Below are positions 39,939-51,921 of a stretch of DNA of 64,000 nt, piece after piece. The stretch comes from Ctenosaura bakeri (lineage: Eukaryota; Chordata; Lepidosauria; Squamata; Iguanidae). Each line of letters starts with the position of its first letter. The stretch's first letter is position 1. The stretch covers positions 337,798-401,797 of the forward strand of contig CAOLHI010001304.1 in NCBI GenBank assembly GCA_948474755.1. Direction: 5' to 3'. Below the pieces are notes generated by a model. The model saw only the letters and a program-made list of their open reading frames with translations, was not told the origin of the DNA and searched no databases. Made by a program: the position numbers and the translations under genes.

Positions 39939-42900
39939 ATGTCCCACAGCTGCCACTCATGCAACTGTCTTTCCCAGAATGCCACAGTGTTGACCAGTGG
40001 GAAGTAGAACCAGTCCCCTACATTAGTTCAATATCTTCTTCAGTGACTCAGCAAGATGAAATAACCCTAAAATCCTCCCTGAGATAATCTATGTGCATGT
40101 GTTCACAGGCAGTGGTGTCATTCCAAATAATTAACAACTAGCTCTGTCTAATTTGTTTTGTCCAAATGTGTACATGTTAAGCAAAAACTTTCAATTGTTG
40201 CATGATTCATCATGGCAGAAATACGTGTGGGTGCACACTTGCCTGCAGCACAGGGGAGGGGAATTCTCCCTCACTCTCCATCCTCTCTTCTCTCTTGGCT
40301 GCAGTTCCTTCCCTGATGGGCTGCCTGATCATTTCCCTTTCCCCCTCATTCCTTAGCCTTTCCCAGTGGTGTGTAGAGCTGCAGCAGAGCTGGAGCTGCC
40401 TAAGAAATCTTTTGGCTTGCTGCTGCTGCTGTTCCTGGAGAGGGTGGCTTGGAAGGAATCAAGGTGTGTGCCAGTTGGAGGGAATAGGCCGCAGTGAAAC
40501 TTTTTATCTTCTGCCCCCACAAAAAGTGGGTCAGTGACCCTGACAAATTTTAACTATCAGTTCAAATAAGTTGGTGCCAACTGGCTGAATGACACAACCT
40601 TTCACATGCCTTGTGATATCTCCTGTCCTCCACAGGCCTCCATCTCCTGCCTAGTCATAACCTTGCTCATTTGCTCAGGTTCACTCAAGCAATACAGGCA
40701 TCCCGCTCTCTTTCTCTTAACACACTCCATGGCCCCAATACTTCTCTGAGAATAGTGCTTTATTATTCTGAAACATCTGTCCTAAATTAATTGTTCGTAA
40801 TACTGAGCCTTTTCCCTGAAACTGTTGACCTTTGCCTGCCAATCTACTGAACCCACCTTCTATATAATATATTGCTGGTGTTTTCTGTGAACACACACAC
40901 ACACATTTTTAAAAAAATCATGTGAGAATTTTGTGCAGAATAAGGCCCAAACTACAAAGATTCTTGCCAATCTAGGATTTTCTTCATTGGATTTCCCAGC
41001 ATTTGAGAAACACATTTGCAATCATTTTTTGAATATTTTTTAAATATTCTTTCCATTGCTAGACTGTACATACTGTCACAATTGTGCACAATCTATCGGT
41101 AGGATGAGCATTCCAGACACAGTTACAGTAAACAGAGCAATAGGTCATTTAATGAGTCCTATTTGCTTACGATCAATTTTGTTTTTGATTCCCCCACACA
41201 AAATCCAATCACACAGAAAAACAGAACCATTTGTAATTGACATTATTTTTCATCTTACATGCAGTTCTTCAAATCTTTATGAATTTACATGACTGCTGAT
41301 TCAAAACTTTTCACTTTAAAAAAATTACCTATCCTTTAAAGGGACTTAATTTGCCTGCAATACTCTGAAGCAATGATTAACACTAAATTGCTAGGGAAAG
41401 ATTGAAATACTGGCTTTATACGCACAGATGTCACAACAGTCGGAAGCTAACAAAAAGGCTGGCTGGTTTAAAACATACTTCTTAGCATTCAAGCTAACAG
41501 ATGAACACAGTGTGCAGCGTGGGAGCATAAAAACAGGACTGTGTGGCACTAATCTCATTCCATTCACTGAACTGCCTACTAAGGATTACCTCCAAGAGAT
41601 GAATAAGTCACTCTTATATTGTGGACACTTATATTATATTTCCTCATGTATAATTAAGCCTACATATTGAGGTCATTATAAGATTTGGCTTCCCCTAGAG
41701 AAAAGAATTTTTGTGACATTTTATCCAGTAAGATGTGTGCGCTTTTTTTTTCTTCAAATCTTTGGGAACTGATTATTAATTATCCACTTCAAACTTATTA
41801 CCACCTGGTCTCAGCTGCCTCTTAGAAGGTATTGTTTTAACTCCACCCTGTAGCAACTAATGTTCAGAAGCAGTCATCTTAACACAGTACAAAACAAGTG
41901 GGGGAGAGGAAGAATCTTCCTAAACCAAAGGTATTTCAACCACTATCTACCTGTCATTGTGTGTTGCTTGACCTAAATCTGGCATTAAGCTAAGAGACTC
42001 TGGCTACAGTGAGAAAGATTTCCTCCCCCACTCTTCCTCACTACAGCCTTCTGTGCCTCCTCCCATCCAAAAGTCTGCTGACCTCAGACAGACTTCCTTG
42101 GGAAGGGCATTCCATTCCATTCATCTTATCAAAAGGAGGAGCCACCATGTCATAGTATTGCAGTGGCTGCTCCCGCTTCCCCATTTACCATCCATCAGGA
42201 GTGTCAACCAAAGTGGTGGCCCTACTGTTAAGCAGAGTGTGGCAACCATTTCAAGTGGCAGATACTGGGAACAACCTCCTGCCATTCTTTTCTGCACTCC
42301 CAGCCATTCTAGTCTCAAAGGACAGAACTATCTGTGTCACACCCAAGGTTGTCCTTCGACCCTTAAATTAGCATGTTGTTAGGAATGCCAAAGGATCCTA
42401 TCCCATTGCCAATGAAGAGGTAAGTCTTAGCTGGCCTTGAGACTAGGTCATACAGACTCACTGTTGGTCACTTCCACTGTTCAGCTCTGTAGAATTCTAT
42501 CAAACCAGTAAGTTAGCCACAACAGGAGGATTCACAATTTGCAGGGATGGCACAACAAACTTGTGTTGTGGTCCAAAAAACTTTACAAGTCACATCTAAC
42601 TACAATGTGATTCTCAGTTCAAATAATGACCCTTGTCAAACTCTAACATAACATCCAAAGACATGGTAAGTATTCCAGGCACTGCATTATGCCATATATA
42701 GCAAGCACTGATGTACCGTATTCTGAGATACTGCACTTCCATCTCTCAGACCACACTGTATGTTTGCCTGCCTCCATATATACACATGTCAGTCATCACG
42801 TGCATATAATTCCCTTGCTTTTCCATTCCTCTGCATGAAATAAAGTGCACCAGCTGTACTAGAGTTCTCTCTCTCTCTCTCTCTCTGTCCTTAAGCTTCT

Positions 42901-43924
42901 TGCTTTACATTTGCAGGCTAGCTAGCCTATTTGCTGGAGATCATCTCAGCAGCTTTTGCATTCATCTTGACTCCCATTAACTTGGCTCACAAATAAAATA
43001 TTATTCCCTAATCTATGGGGGCAATGTAAGGGAGGACTGCATGTTTTTGTATAGGCTACACCACCAAAAATCAAGTATATGAAATGTACATAATACATAG
43101 AACAAAGCAAGTTACAAGATGGTACAAAAAATGTCAGGATAGTCCAAACTACATCAGCCGCCTGATGTTAAAATTAAAGCAACACAAAAGGCTGGTCTGT
43201 GGCTCCATTTTAGACTATTCTGATTCACGGGAAATGTAACCAAATGTGTAACATCCACTTGATCCAATTATGACGGCTAAAAGTAGAAAATATCTTCCAG
43301 ATACACTGGAACCTTTAAAAAGAATAGCAAATCCCTTGTAAGTAAAATTGACTGACAATTCAAAGCACACTTTCCTTATGTTCAAATGAATGAAATGTTC
43401 ATGAATAACAGCCACAAAGCTGCAGACAGCCACTGCTTGCAAGATCATGATCCAATTTCTCTCCAGTCACTGAGGAAACAGTTTATTCAAAATCCATGAG
43501 ATGCCTATTTACTTGAAAGAATCCATCTTATCCAATGAACATCTACAATCAAAGGCATGAAAAAACAAGATAATATCTGAATAAGCAAGTAAGCACCCTT
43601 TCATTTTTAACATCTCTGAGCATTCAAAGTATAAAAAATTAATTCTGTAAAAGTTTAGAGTTCCCAGAATGAATGAGTAGCTGCTATTAATATCAAGAGT
43701 CCAACCTATCTGTACACAAACTTGTATATAGCGATGAAACACAGGGAAGATGCCTTAGACCTCTTCAGAAGCTTGGGCCATTTTTCCACACATTCACTGA
43801 ATGCTATACATGGTGGACCCTGCCCTACTATAGGTGTGTTTTGTTTGAAGGTAGTTATATTTGCTCCAATGCTAAAAATATAACATCCATATCTAAATTA
43901 TGTCCCGCACCAAGTGTTGGACCA
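39939..43924 (-). other. GRM8: Intron sequence with microsatellites, no recognised transposon
   Basis: A CA tract at 40890-40905, a T tract at 41742-41751 and a CT tract at 42868-42887. Otherwise 4 kb without a repeat family I can name. Confidence 0.4.
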
Positions 43925-44103
43925 AGCCATTTCTGCACTGCAATGTTATAGTGCTATTATTCCACTTTCAACATCCTATGAAATTCTGGGAATTGCAGCT
44001 TAGGGAGGGGCATCTTTGGCCTCAGTAATCAACAAACTCCAGAATTCCACACGATGTTGAAAGTGGAATATTAGTACTATAACAGTGTAGTGAGTAAATG
44101 GTC
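43925..44103. mobile_element. GGCC-TIR DNA element, palindromic MITE, copy 3
   Basis: 179 bp. Arms GCCATTTCTGCACTGCAATG, TTATAGTGCTATTATTCC, ACTTTCAACATCCTATG mirror GATGTTGAAAGTGGAATATT and ACTATAACAGTGTAGTG. Terminal bases are mutated (AGCC and GGTC), and flanks CCA/TAA do not match, so this is an older copy. Confidence 0.75.
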
Positions 44104-44594
44104 TAAGTTTCTAAAGCTGCTTCCTGATTTTATTTTGTGATACAGAGTGTGAATCTTGAGTGAATGCTGTGGTTTGTTAGGATAAAACATATTACAATCT
44201 CAGATTATCAAATAAACTATGTTCCTGTTAAAGGAATTCTAATGTACAATTTCTTTCTACAGTGAATTTGGAAAAGGTTTTGATCTGAAATTCCTATGCC
44301 CAATAAAGATGACTGTGACAGCTGAACTGTCCATATAGGACTGGACTATCTGTAATATTCCAGTTACCAACCCCAGAATGAACTGTCACTGCCATGACTG
44401 AGGGAAATCAGAAATCACATTCCTCAGATAGTTGATGCAATATGTAAAACATGCCAGTAATAATTAAACATTTTCTTAGGACCATTTAGTAGAGTATGCT
44501 TGGGAAAAGCCCTGATTTTTCTAGCAACTTCTCCCTAGATTTACAATGATTACAGAAGACTGACTATATCATGTCATGTGGATACCAGCTAATT
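44104..44594 (-). other. GRM8: No recognised feature
   Basis: Intron sequence; no repeat recognised. Confidence 0.4.
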
Positions 44595-44930
44595 TGTGGG
44601 GTAGGGATGAGGAAAGTATGACCTGTGGACCACATGTAGCCTCCCAGGCCCTCCTGGGTCTAAAAAACATTTGCTCACAGGGACTATTTTGCCATGGAGG
44701 GGGAACTGGCAACTTAGGTTGAGGGAGGCCCTTTTAACAAACAGGAAGTGACCTGAGAATACATTTCCTGTTGTAAAAAAACCCCTCTCCTAAGCCTAAA
44801 TTGCTTTTGTACCAGGAAGTAACCTGATGGTGACTTTCTACTGTTAAAAAAAAAATACCAACAAAGTCCAAAAACATGCAAAACTGCCTGTACACCCCTG
44901 AGGGAGCTTGCGGGGGGGGGCATTTTGACC
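44595..44930. repeat. Unnamed repeat with duplicated GGAAGTGACCTG blocks
   Basis: CAGGAAGTGACCTGAGAATA with ATTTCCTGTTGTAAAAAAAC (44740-44782) is followed by CAGGAAGTAACCTGATGGTG with TTTCTACTGTTAAAAAAAAA (44813-44855), two tandem related units. It begins with GACCTGTGGACCACATGTAG and ends in a G-rich run at 44911-44919. Confidence 0.35.
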
Positions 44931-46833
44931 AAGGAGATGAAAGCATGGAAAAATTGCCTATAGATTCCCTGAATGGCATATGGTAACAGAAAAAGGTGAA
45001 ATTATTGGGTGGGAGCCTCCCAAAGGAGATTGCAAAGGATGTAGCATGTCAGCTAGAATTTTAATCAGAGCTACAACTTCTAGTAAGATGAAAAAAACCT
45101 GAGTAACCAGATAATAGTGTTTCAGATGAGGGAGATGAATGCTGTTATACTGTAGAACAGAAGCTGAGATTGTTGGTTTTGTACACATATTTCACATCTT
45201 CAGTGTATGCTTGGAATTTAAAGGGTAATGGATAATCTATTTGTTCTCACAGAAATTAAAGAGATGGGTGGGTTGTACTGAAATGCCCTTAACTCTGAAA
45301 TCCATTAAAACAAATAAATAAAAGGATCTACAGCAAGATAAGGTGTAATCCTTCAGGGATTTTGTAGATGATCTTATCAACAACCCCATCTATAATTAAT
45401 ATGAAACAATAGAAAGCTGTATTAGTTGCTACTCCATTGACCTATGAATAAAAACTATCTCTAAAAAGACCATCTTCAATGTCTCATGGCTCTTTAATCT
45501 GGCTCTGACAATGAAACGTTATATACTCCATGATGTGTGAGGCTGCTGTGGTCTTGTCAATGACCTAATATTGCCATCAGATTTCATTCTTTTCTGATAA
45601 TGACCCTGTTCATAGCCAACTGGAAATCCCATAAAAGGGAGGAACTGTATCCATAGGAATTGGGAAGTTGCATTTAACAGTTTTGATGGAAAAATCTGTC
45701 CCCTATCAAAGGTATGTTGTGCTGAAATCTTTGTCCCTTTGAAGATAACAAATAAAGAAACAAACACCCACTCTTCTTTTCTCCAGCTGGTTCAGTAGGT
45801 CCCCAATCAGATATCAATGTCTGACCAACCTAGAAGAGGCTGGATCAACATCCCAGCATCCGTCTTTTGATCTTTTACCAGAGCAGCACAGAAGCTCGCT
45901 CAGCATGCTGTGCCATCCTTTTTCTTTTTAATTTCTAAACACAATCTCACACATTTTCAGGAAATGAAAGCCACTTGAGAGTATTCTCAAACAGCATCAA
46001 ACATTTAATTGCATCGATTTCCACATCTCGTTTCTCTACTTGTTCATATCTATGATAGGAACAAACCAAAGAATAAATACAACCCGTCAAAACCTTCCAT
46101 ATAATAACCAGCCTTGACTGTGCATATTGAATTTATTCATTTTAGGTTGGTTATTTTAGACAGGGAAGGCATCAAGCAAAATGGAGTGAAATACATTATT
46201 TTAGAAAAAAGTCAAACCACAGCAATTATACCCTCCCCACAACTATTAACATTGTCTCTAAAGAACTGTAAATTGCAGCATTCACCCTAGTACAAACTGT
46301 GAAGAATTCAAACTTACTACTCTCCTGATGTTTGATAGCTAAGCCCAGTTAACTGGAATAAAATATAAATAGATATAAATAGCTTAAAAGTATAATTCTA
46401 AAAATGCACCCTCTCCAGGCCAAGGCCTTTTATATCAAGAGATCATTCCAAACAAATGGCTTTATCATTTGTAGCCTATGTTTCTCTCCAATGGCTGTGG
46501 CCTCGATTTAAAAAAGATAACTGAAATTGATTTTAGTGAGAAATGTGTACTTCAGTTTCTATGGATAAAGGTGAAACAGAAAGGGTTTAGGATTCCACAG
46601 CCCTTGCTTTCCCATAAATGTAATAAGTGAAGTAGTGTGTGCTAATTTACCTAATAGTATTAATATTCATATACTCTGAAAATGTCAGAATTTGGGAAGA
46701 TACAGAATAAACTGGCAGGAAATCTGGATTAGGTTCATGAGACATTGCTGAACATATAAATGCAGAGAGACAACACTAGTGGAGAACTGAAGATCAACCC
46801 ATACTTTGGTTACACTCTCTATATGGAGCTACC
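44931..46833 (-). other. GRM8: No recognised feature
   Basis: About 1.9 kb of AT-rich intron without a recognised repeat. Confidence 0.4.
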
Positions 46834-46836
46834 TTT

Positions 46837-47204
46837 GGCCCTTCCCACAGCTTACCTTCTTGCAGCGGTGCCCGGTGGTGATCTTGGCAGCAGCTCTGTC
46901 GGGAAGGGAGTGTGATGGCAGCACTCCCCTATTCATGGGACTGGCTCCCTATGGAAGGGAGCATGATGGATTTTATGAGGCTGTGCTAGGGCAGGAAATA
47001 CTGCCATCACACTCCTGCTCTTCCACAGGAGAAGTAAGTGCAGGATGGTGGCACGGTTGCATATCATTGACAGGGAAAACTCGTCAATGATTTAATCTGC
47101 GATCATGCTGCCTGGGGACAGAAAAGGAGCAGGATCATGCAGAAGCATCATTGCAGTCCTGTCCTTCTCCCATGGTAGGATGGGAGGGTGCTGCAGAAAG
47201 GGTC
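46837..47204. mobile_element. GGCC-TIR DNA element, 368-bp divergent type
   Basis: Ends GGCCCTTCCCACAGC and GCTGCAGAAAGGGTC with TTT on both sides (46834-46836 and 47205-47207). The interior (GGGAAGGGAGTGTGATGGC, TCCCTATGGAAGGGAGCATG) is unlike the other subfamilies, so membership rests on ends and duplication. Confidence 0.65.
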
Positions 47205-47207
47205 TTT

Positions 47208-47929
47208 GAAAGGTGTGGTGTGAATGCACTGCAGAATATAATAAGAGCTTTCTCAGGGGATTATATGATATCTAATTTGCAAGATTTGTATTGATTATCA
47301 AATAAATGATTTGTTTTTTTCAAAAAAAAAACCTGTTGCTTCTCCCTTTCTCAAAATTAAAATTCACCTTTTTTCAGATACTTTTTTTAAAAAAGAAAAA
47401 AAGCTGTTTGCCACAACCCTGTGATACAAAATATACTGCCTCCCATCCACTTTGTTGTCACTTGAGCACCCACAACAAAATATGAGAAGGTGGCACAGAA
47501 CACAACAACAAAATACAAATGTGGTAGCCATCCTCCCCCATTCATTGAAGCCACACTCCAGCAACTAAAACTAAGAATTACTGCCACAATCTATTGTAGT
47601 TATACTTTTGTTACTGTTGGGGAGGCATTAATTATGAATAATCTGTTATGTACATCTATTTACTTTGAAGCTCAGACTTCTCAGGCCAGTCCAAAATTAA
47701 TGATTGCTTTCATTGTCCTAAGTGGCCTGGGGCAGAATACCTGAGAAATCACCTCTGGCCATCTCAACCTTGTCATGTAGGAAGATCAAAGGAAGATCAA
47801 CTGGGGAAACTCTGAGTCCCATCCATGGTTGAATTGTGTTTGATTGAAACAAGTGTTCAGTTTTTCATAACAATTAGGAAGATATGCTGAGGGTTGAATT
47901 TCCAGACTTTTAGCTGGTTTAGACTCAGA
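47208..47929 (-). other. GRM8: No recognised feature
   Basis: An A-rich tract at 47319-47331 and a T/A-rich tract at 47383-47402. The last 60 bp may already belong to the BovB element. Confidence 0.35.
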
Positions 47930-47993
47930 GGAAGGAGGTGTGAACATTGAAACAAGGAATATGAACAATTTAAGATATGCAGGTGACACTAGC

Positions 47994-48015
47994 AATATAT
48001 ATATATATATATATT
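47994..48015 (+). repeat. AT microsatellite inside the BovB remnant
   Basis: About eleven AT units immediately after the YAGD box, a post-insertion expansion that interrupts the former coding sequence. Confidence 0.85.
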
Positions 48016-48134
48016 GCAAAGACGTAGAGTGAACATTAAAGAAAGTCACGGCAGAAAGTTCAAAGGCAGAGTTACTGTTGAACATTAAGAAAACAAAAAT
48101 AATGACCACATACTATTTACATAACTTTAAAGTA

Positions 48135-48623
48135 CAGTCTTCCCTCCACATTCATGCATTTGACCTACAAGAGTTTGATTATTTGCAATGTGCCACTTGC
48201 CGCCCCCTCATTCTTTCCTTCTCATTCCCTCTGTGCCCAGACAAAAGGCAAGCAAATGGGAGTGGGGAGCCCCACACACAGAGAAGGAAGTCATGCATGA
48301 GCTTCCATCCCCCTATTCTCTCACTTCCATTCCCTTGCCTTTTTTCCAGGAACAGAGAAGGAAGGCAGTGCACCCAAGGAAAAGGTAATGGAATGAAGGG
48401 GGGAAATGGGGAGAGGTGTGTGCATGCTTTCTTCACATGCAGAGCTGACCCCTCCCATTCACTTGCCTTTCCCCCAGGCACAGAGAAGGAAGGTACACAT
48501 GCCCAGGCAAAGGGCAAGGGAATGGGAATGGAAGTGATATCTCATATGGAGGGAGTTATTCACTTTTTACACTTTCACAAGGGCTCTGCACCCCAGACCT
48601 TCACAAAAGTGGAGGGGCCACTG
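48135..48623. mobile_element. Tigger-like non-autonomous DNA element inside BovB
   Basis: 489 bp with ends CAGTCTTCCCTCCACATTCA and GTGGAGGGGCCACTG, flanked by TA at both sides (48133-48134 and 48624-48625). BovB sequence continues on each side. The subterminal GTTTGATTATTTGCAATGTG is shared with 58993-59375. An internal open frame of about 180 codons spans the junction with BovB and is accidental. Confidence 0.85.
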
Positions 48624-49420
48624 TAGACAGTGAAGACATTGAAATAATTTAAGATTTTCCATACACTGACTCATCATTAATCAGAATGGAGACTGCTGTC
48701 AAGGAATCCGAAGAAAACTAGGACTTTGAAGGGCAGCTTGAAGGAATTAGATAAGATCTTGAAATATAGAGATGTATCATTGAATACTAAACTCAAGATT
48801 GCCCATGCCACTGTATATGTGGTTATGAAATCTGGATAGTGAAGAGAGCTGATCAAAAGAAAATCAACTTCTTTGAAATTTGGTGCTGGCAGAGATTTCT
48901 GTAGACACCATGGACTGCCAAAAAGACAAATAAATGGATCCAAGAACAAACCAAGTCTGTGCTCTTCCTAGAAGCCAAGATGACTAAGCTGATACTGTTG
49001 TACTTTGGATATATTGTGAGAGGACATGACCCATTAGAAAATATAGTGATGTTTGGTAAGGTGGAAGGCAGTAGGAAAAGATGAAGAACGCACTGTAGGT
49101 GGATAGACTCAATCAAGGAAGCCACGAGCCTGAGTCTGCAAGGCCAGATCAGGCGTGTGACAACAGGGTGACTTGGAGATCTCTTACTCACAGGGTCACC
49201 ATAAATCAACTTGACTGCAGTTAACAACAAAAAGCATGAAACACTACCTTGTTCTTTGTTAATAAGGAAGAAGAGCTCTCTTCCATTAACGGTGGCTCAT
49301 AAATAGAAGTCTAAGTTCTGCTAAGAAGGATCAACATGTAGTAATGGTCAGAGTTTTCTATGCACAGTCTTGTAGTGAAGCAAGAGCTAATAAAGTTGAC
49401 ATGACATGATATGTTGATCA

Positions 49421-49660
49421 GCAGAGTAGTGCAGTGTCATGGCTTGAGCATTGGACTATGGCTCTCCAAACCAAGGCTCAAATCCCTGCTCAACAATGAA
49501 ACCCCATCGGGTGACCTTGGGCAAGTCACACACTCTCAGTCTCAGAGAAAGGCAAAGGCAAATGCCCTCTGAACAAACATTGCCAAGAAAACCCCATCCT
49601 GGGTTCTCCTTAGAGTCAGTGTATGTTGGAACAACTTGAATGCACATGACAACAGCAACT
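49421..49660 (+). mobile_element. tRNA-derived SINE, full-length-like
   Basis: The head GTAGTGCAGTGTCATGGCTT then GCATTGGACTATGGCTCTCC resembles tRNA A-box to anticodon regions, with GGCTCAAATCC as B box. The body has GTGACCTTGGGCAAGTCACA and AAAACCCCATCCTGGGTTCT; the tail ends ACTTGAATGCACATGACAAC. RNA polymerase III transcription would run rightward in an intact copy. Confidence 0.82.
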
Positions 49661-50871
49661 CAGAATCTGATAGCTCTTGATGAATCCTCAGCTTGCCAGC
49701 TTTTACAATCAAAAGCAAAAACACACATTGAGAGTCCTCTCTCCATTTTACTCATGTGGAAGTGGGCTCCAAGCATTGAAAAGACAGGAGATTGTACTAT
49801 CAGTTCCATCTACAGTGTTGAGCACTCCAGCTAGCTTAGTATTACTAGTACTAGATATATATTACAGAGAAGCCTATATGCCTTGATGTCTACATGTGTA
49901 GAAATCTGATAAACCTGGAATCCCCACCATGTTGGATTCCATAACATGCGGGAGTCTATATACACTGTTAGCTCTAATGGGGTTTTTTGAGGGGAGGGGA
50001 GGCAAAACACCCTCAGTACCCCCTCAATCAGTGAACTTACTCCCTCAATGCCATTGTTGCCAATTGCTGCTGCTTTTATTTCTTGTCACTTTTGCCACCT
50101 GCTTGGGTGTAGAAAGCCAGTCAGCAATGAAGCAGTGGTAACATATTTTTCACTAGCAGTATAGAGATCTAAGCTTGTAAGATTCCCAGTTGTGTGCACC
50201 TGTCCATACTCAGTGCATTATCTGGGGGTGAGGAGGTCCAGAATGTCTCCCATTACTCTTGCCTTCTCGCCTCCAAGCACTGCACAGACCAGACTGTGTA
50301 GATTACCTGATCATTGCCTGAAAATCACTCCCTGTGATGGAGAGAGAGAGAGAGAGAAGACAGATACTAAAAGAGGAGAGAGCAGAGAGAAACAATGACA
50401 CTGTAGCATATCTCATGCCACACAGTAACTTGTTAATTGCACTTCTGAAGCTTAAGTTTTAGAAGCTTTAGAAGCTGACAGTAGATGGATAAGAAAGAGA
50501 ACATAATGGGGATACGGGGAGTCATCCCATTAGCTGCATTTCTAGGAATATTGTTTGGTCAGATGTAGTAAGGAGAAAGCAACTGCACATATTCTTTGTT
50601 GACTTTCTTTGTGGCCAGTAGTCTAATGGCAAATTCTTTGTAACAAGCAGTCTAGTGGCAAATCTTGAAGTATAAGCATTTGCCATGAGAGTCTTTCTAG
50701 CCATATTCACAAAGAGACCCACCACCACCACCACCACCACCACCACCTGAATTGATTTGTAGTTACAAACTAATTTCTTGAAGTGTTCATTTCCACTAGC
50801 AGTAGGTCTTTTGTAAAAAGCAGATGGTTCCCTTTCAAGGCCAAACCACCCCAAAATACTTTTCATTAAAA
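49661..50871 (-). other. GRM8: Intron sequence with two microsatellites
   Basis: A GA tract at 50339-50358 and an ACC/CAC tract at 50717-50747. No transposon was recognised. Confidence 0.45.
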
Positions 50872-50874
50872 CAG

Positions 50875-51373
50875 GGCCCTTTCTGCACGAGGAAGTTAAA
50901 ACGGGCCAAGGCGTCCTGGCACGGAGGTCGTCCGCACCTTGAATTGGACTAGGTTCGAACTATTTACCTTAGTTCCACACCTTAGTCCAATCCAAAACGC
51001 CCCCAAATGGTCCTCCAGCACGCTAAGTGAAGACCAGAAAAATCTGGTCTTTCAATCTTCTGGAGCGCACCATTTCATTCCTGCTCACTTGTGCAGATAT
51101 GCAGGCTCATACCAATGCGAGCCTGTGATCAGCAGAGGGCGGGCTGTGGGTGTGGTCAGCGTCAGTGGTTGGTCCAGACCCACAAAGAACAGGAAGCTAC
51201 CATTTTCAGCCTCAGCAGCGCGGATCTATGGACCTCACACTGCTCCGATTCGCCCTGCAACAAACAGAGGAACCTCGCAGAAAGCCTTAAGGGAAAGTCT
51301 GCATTGCTTCGAAGAGTGAAGAACCAGTAAGTAACGGCACGGAGCGATTCACTCGCCTCGTGCAGAAAGGGCC
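50875..51373. mobile_element. GGCC-TIR DNA element, 499-bp type
   Basis: Ends GGCCCTTTCTGCACGAGG and CCTCGTGCAGAAAGGGCC form an 18-bp perfect inverted repeat. The interior has GGCACGGAGGTCGTCCGCAC, TAGTCCAATCCAAAACGCCC, AAGACCAGAAAAATCTGGTC and GGAAGCTACCATTTTCAGCC, the same backbone as the nested pair at 54251-55304. Flanking triplets (CAG and AGA) do not match, perhaps through mutation. Confidence 0.82.
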
Positions 51374-51489
51374 AGAGATAGGTACTGTTGCCGAGAAAAT
51401 CTGTTTTCTCCCAGCTACTGTTAGAATTGCAGCTGAGCTCAGAGACAGCAGGAAGATCTGAACAAAGTGGCAGATATCACCATCACCCT

Positions 51490-51721
51490 TGCTGTTGTCT
51501 GCCTTCAAATCATTTCTGACTTATGGTGACCCTGGAGTGAACTTATCATGGGACTTTTTGACAAGGTTTATTCAGAGAGGATTTGCTTTGCCTTCCTCTG
51601 ACTCTCAGAAAATAAGACTTGCCCAAGGTCACCCAGTGATTTTCCATGACTGCGTGGGAACTTGAACCCTGGCCTCCAGAGTCATAGTCCAACAACAAAC
51701 CACTACACCAAACTGGATCTC
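51490..51721 (-). mobile_element. tRNA-derived SINE, antisense
   Basis: GCTGTTGTCTGCCTTCAAAT, CTGACTTATGGTGACCCTGG, ACTTGCCCAAGGTCACCCAG and CCTCCAGAGTCATAGTCCAA, then ACCACTACACCAAACTGGAT, are a near-complete reverse copy. The minus-strand B box reads GGGTTCAAGTTCC, close to consensus. Confidence 0.83.
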
Positions 51722-51813
51722 AGATTATAAATTATTACTGGTCACCACAGGCTTTTGGCTTGTTTGCTCTGTTTAAATACAATGCCTTCTCCACCTTCAT
51801 TACCTACTACCTT

Positions 51814-51919
51814 GGCCATTTCCGCACAGTCGGCCCCTCCCGTAACTGCAAACCCCAGGATTTCATAGGATGTTGAAAGTGGAATCATAGCGCTATAACA
51901 CTCTAGTGTGGAAATGGCC
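51814..51919. mobile_element. GGCC-TIR palindromic MITE, left arm deleted
   Basis: GGCCATTTCCGCACA is followed almost at once by the loop, then the complete right arm (ATAGGATGTTGAAAGTGG, AATCATAGCGCTATAACAC, GTGTGGAAATGGCC). About 70 bp of the left arm is missing compared with 56948-57128. Confidence 0.8.
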
Positions 51920-51921
51920 TC

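Larger units (their letters stand above)
47930..49232 (+). mobile_element. BovB/RTE LINE 3' half, interrupted
   Basis: Decayed reverse-transcriptase and C-terminal blocks appear in order. NMNNLRYAGD is the YADD box with one change, near 47965; LNIKKTKIM lies near 48075. After an inserted element come FEIWCWQRFL and TPWTAKKTNKWI (48876-48950), KMTKLILLYFGYIVRGHD (about 48975-49030), and KVEGSRKR with RWIDSIKEATSLSLQ (49060-49135). The 3' end reads GGGTCACCATAAATCAACTTG and GTTAACAACAA, the standard BovB terminus. Several stops and an AT microsatellite at 47994-48015 inside the former coding region show it is dead. The 5' edge is approximate. Confidence 0.88.

Noticed and set aside
39270..39956. 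228-codon antisense open frame and several overlapping frames
   Set aside because: They coincide with the GC-rich element at 39291-39935, where stop codons are rare by composition, and they run past its ends into flanking sequence.
48078..48626. 182-codon open frame
   Set aside because: It fuses BovB coding remnant to a Tigger-like insert; the join is accidental.
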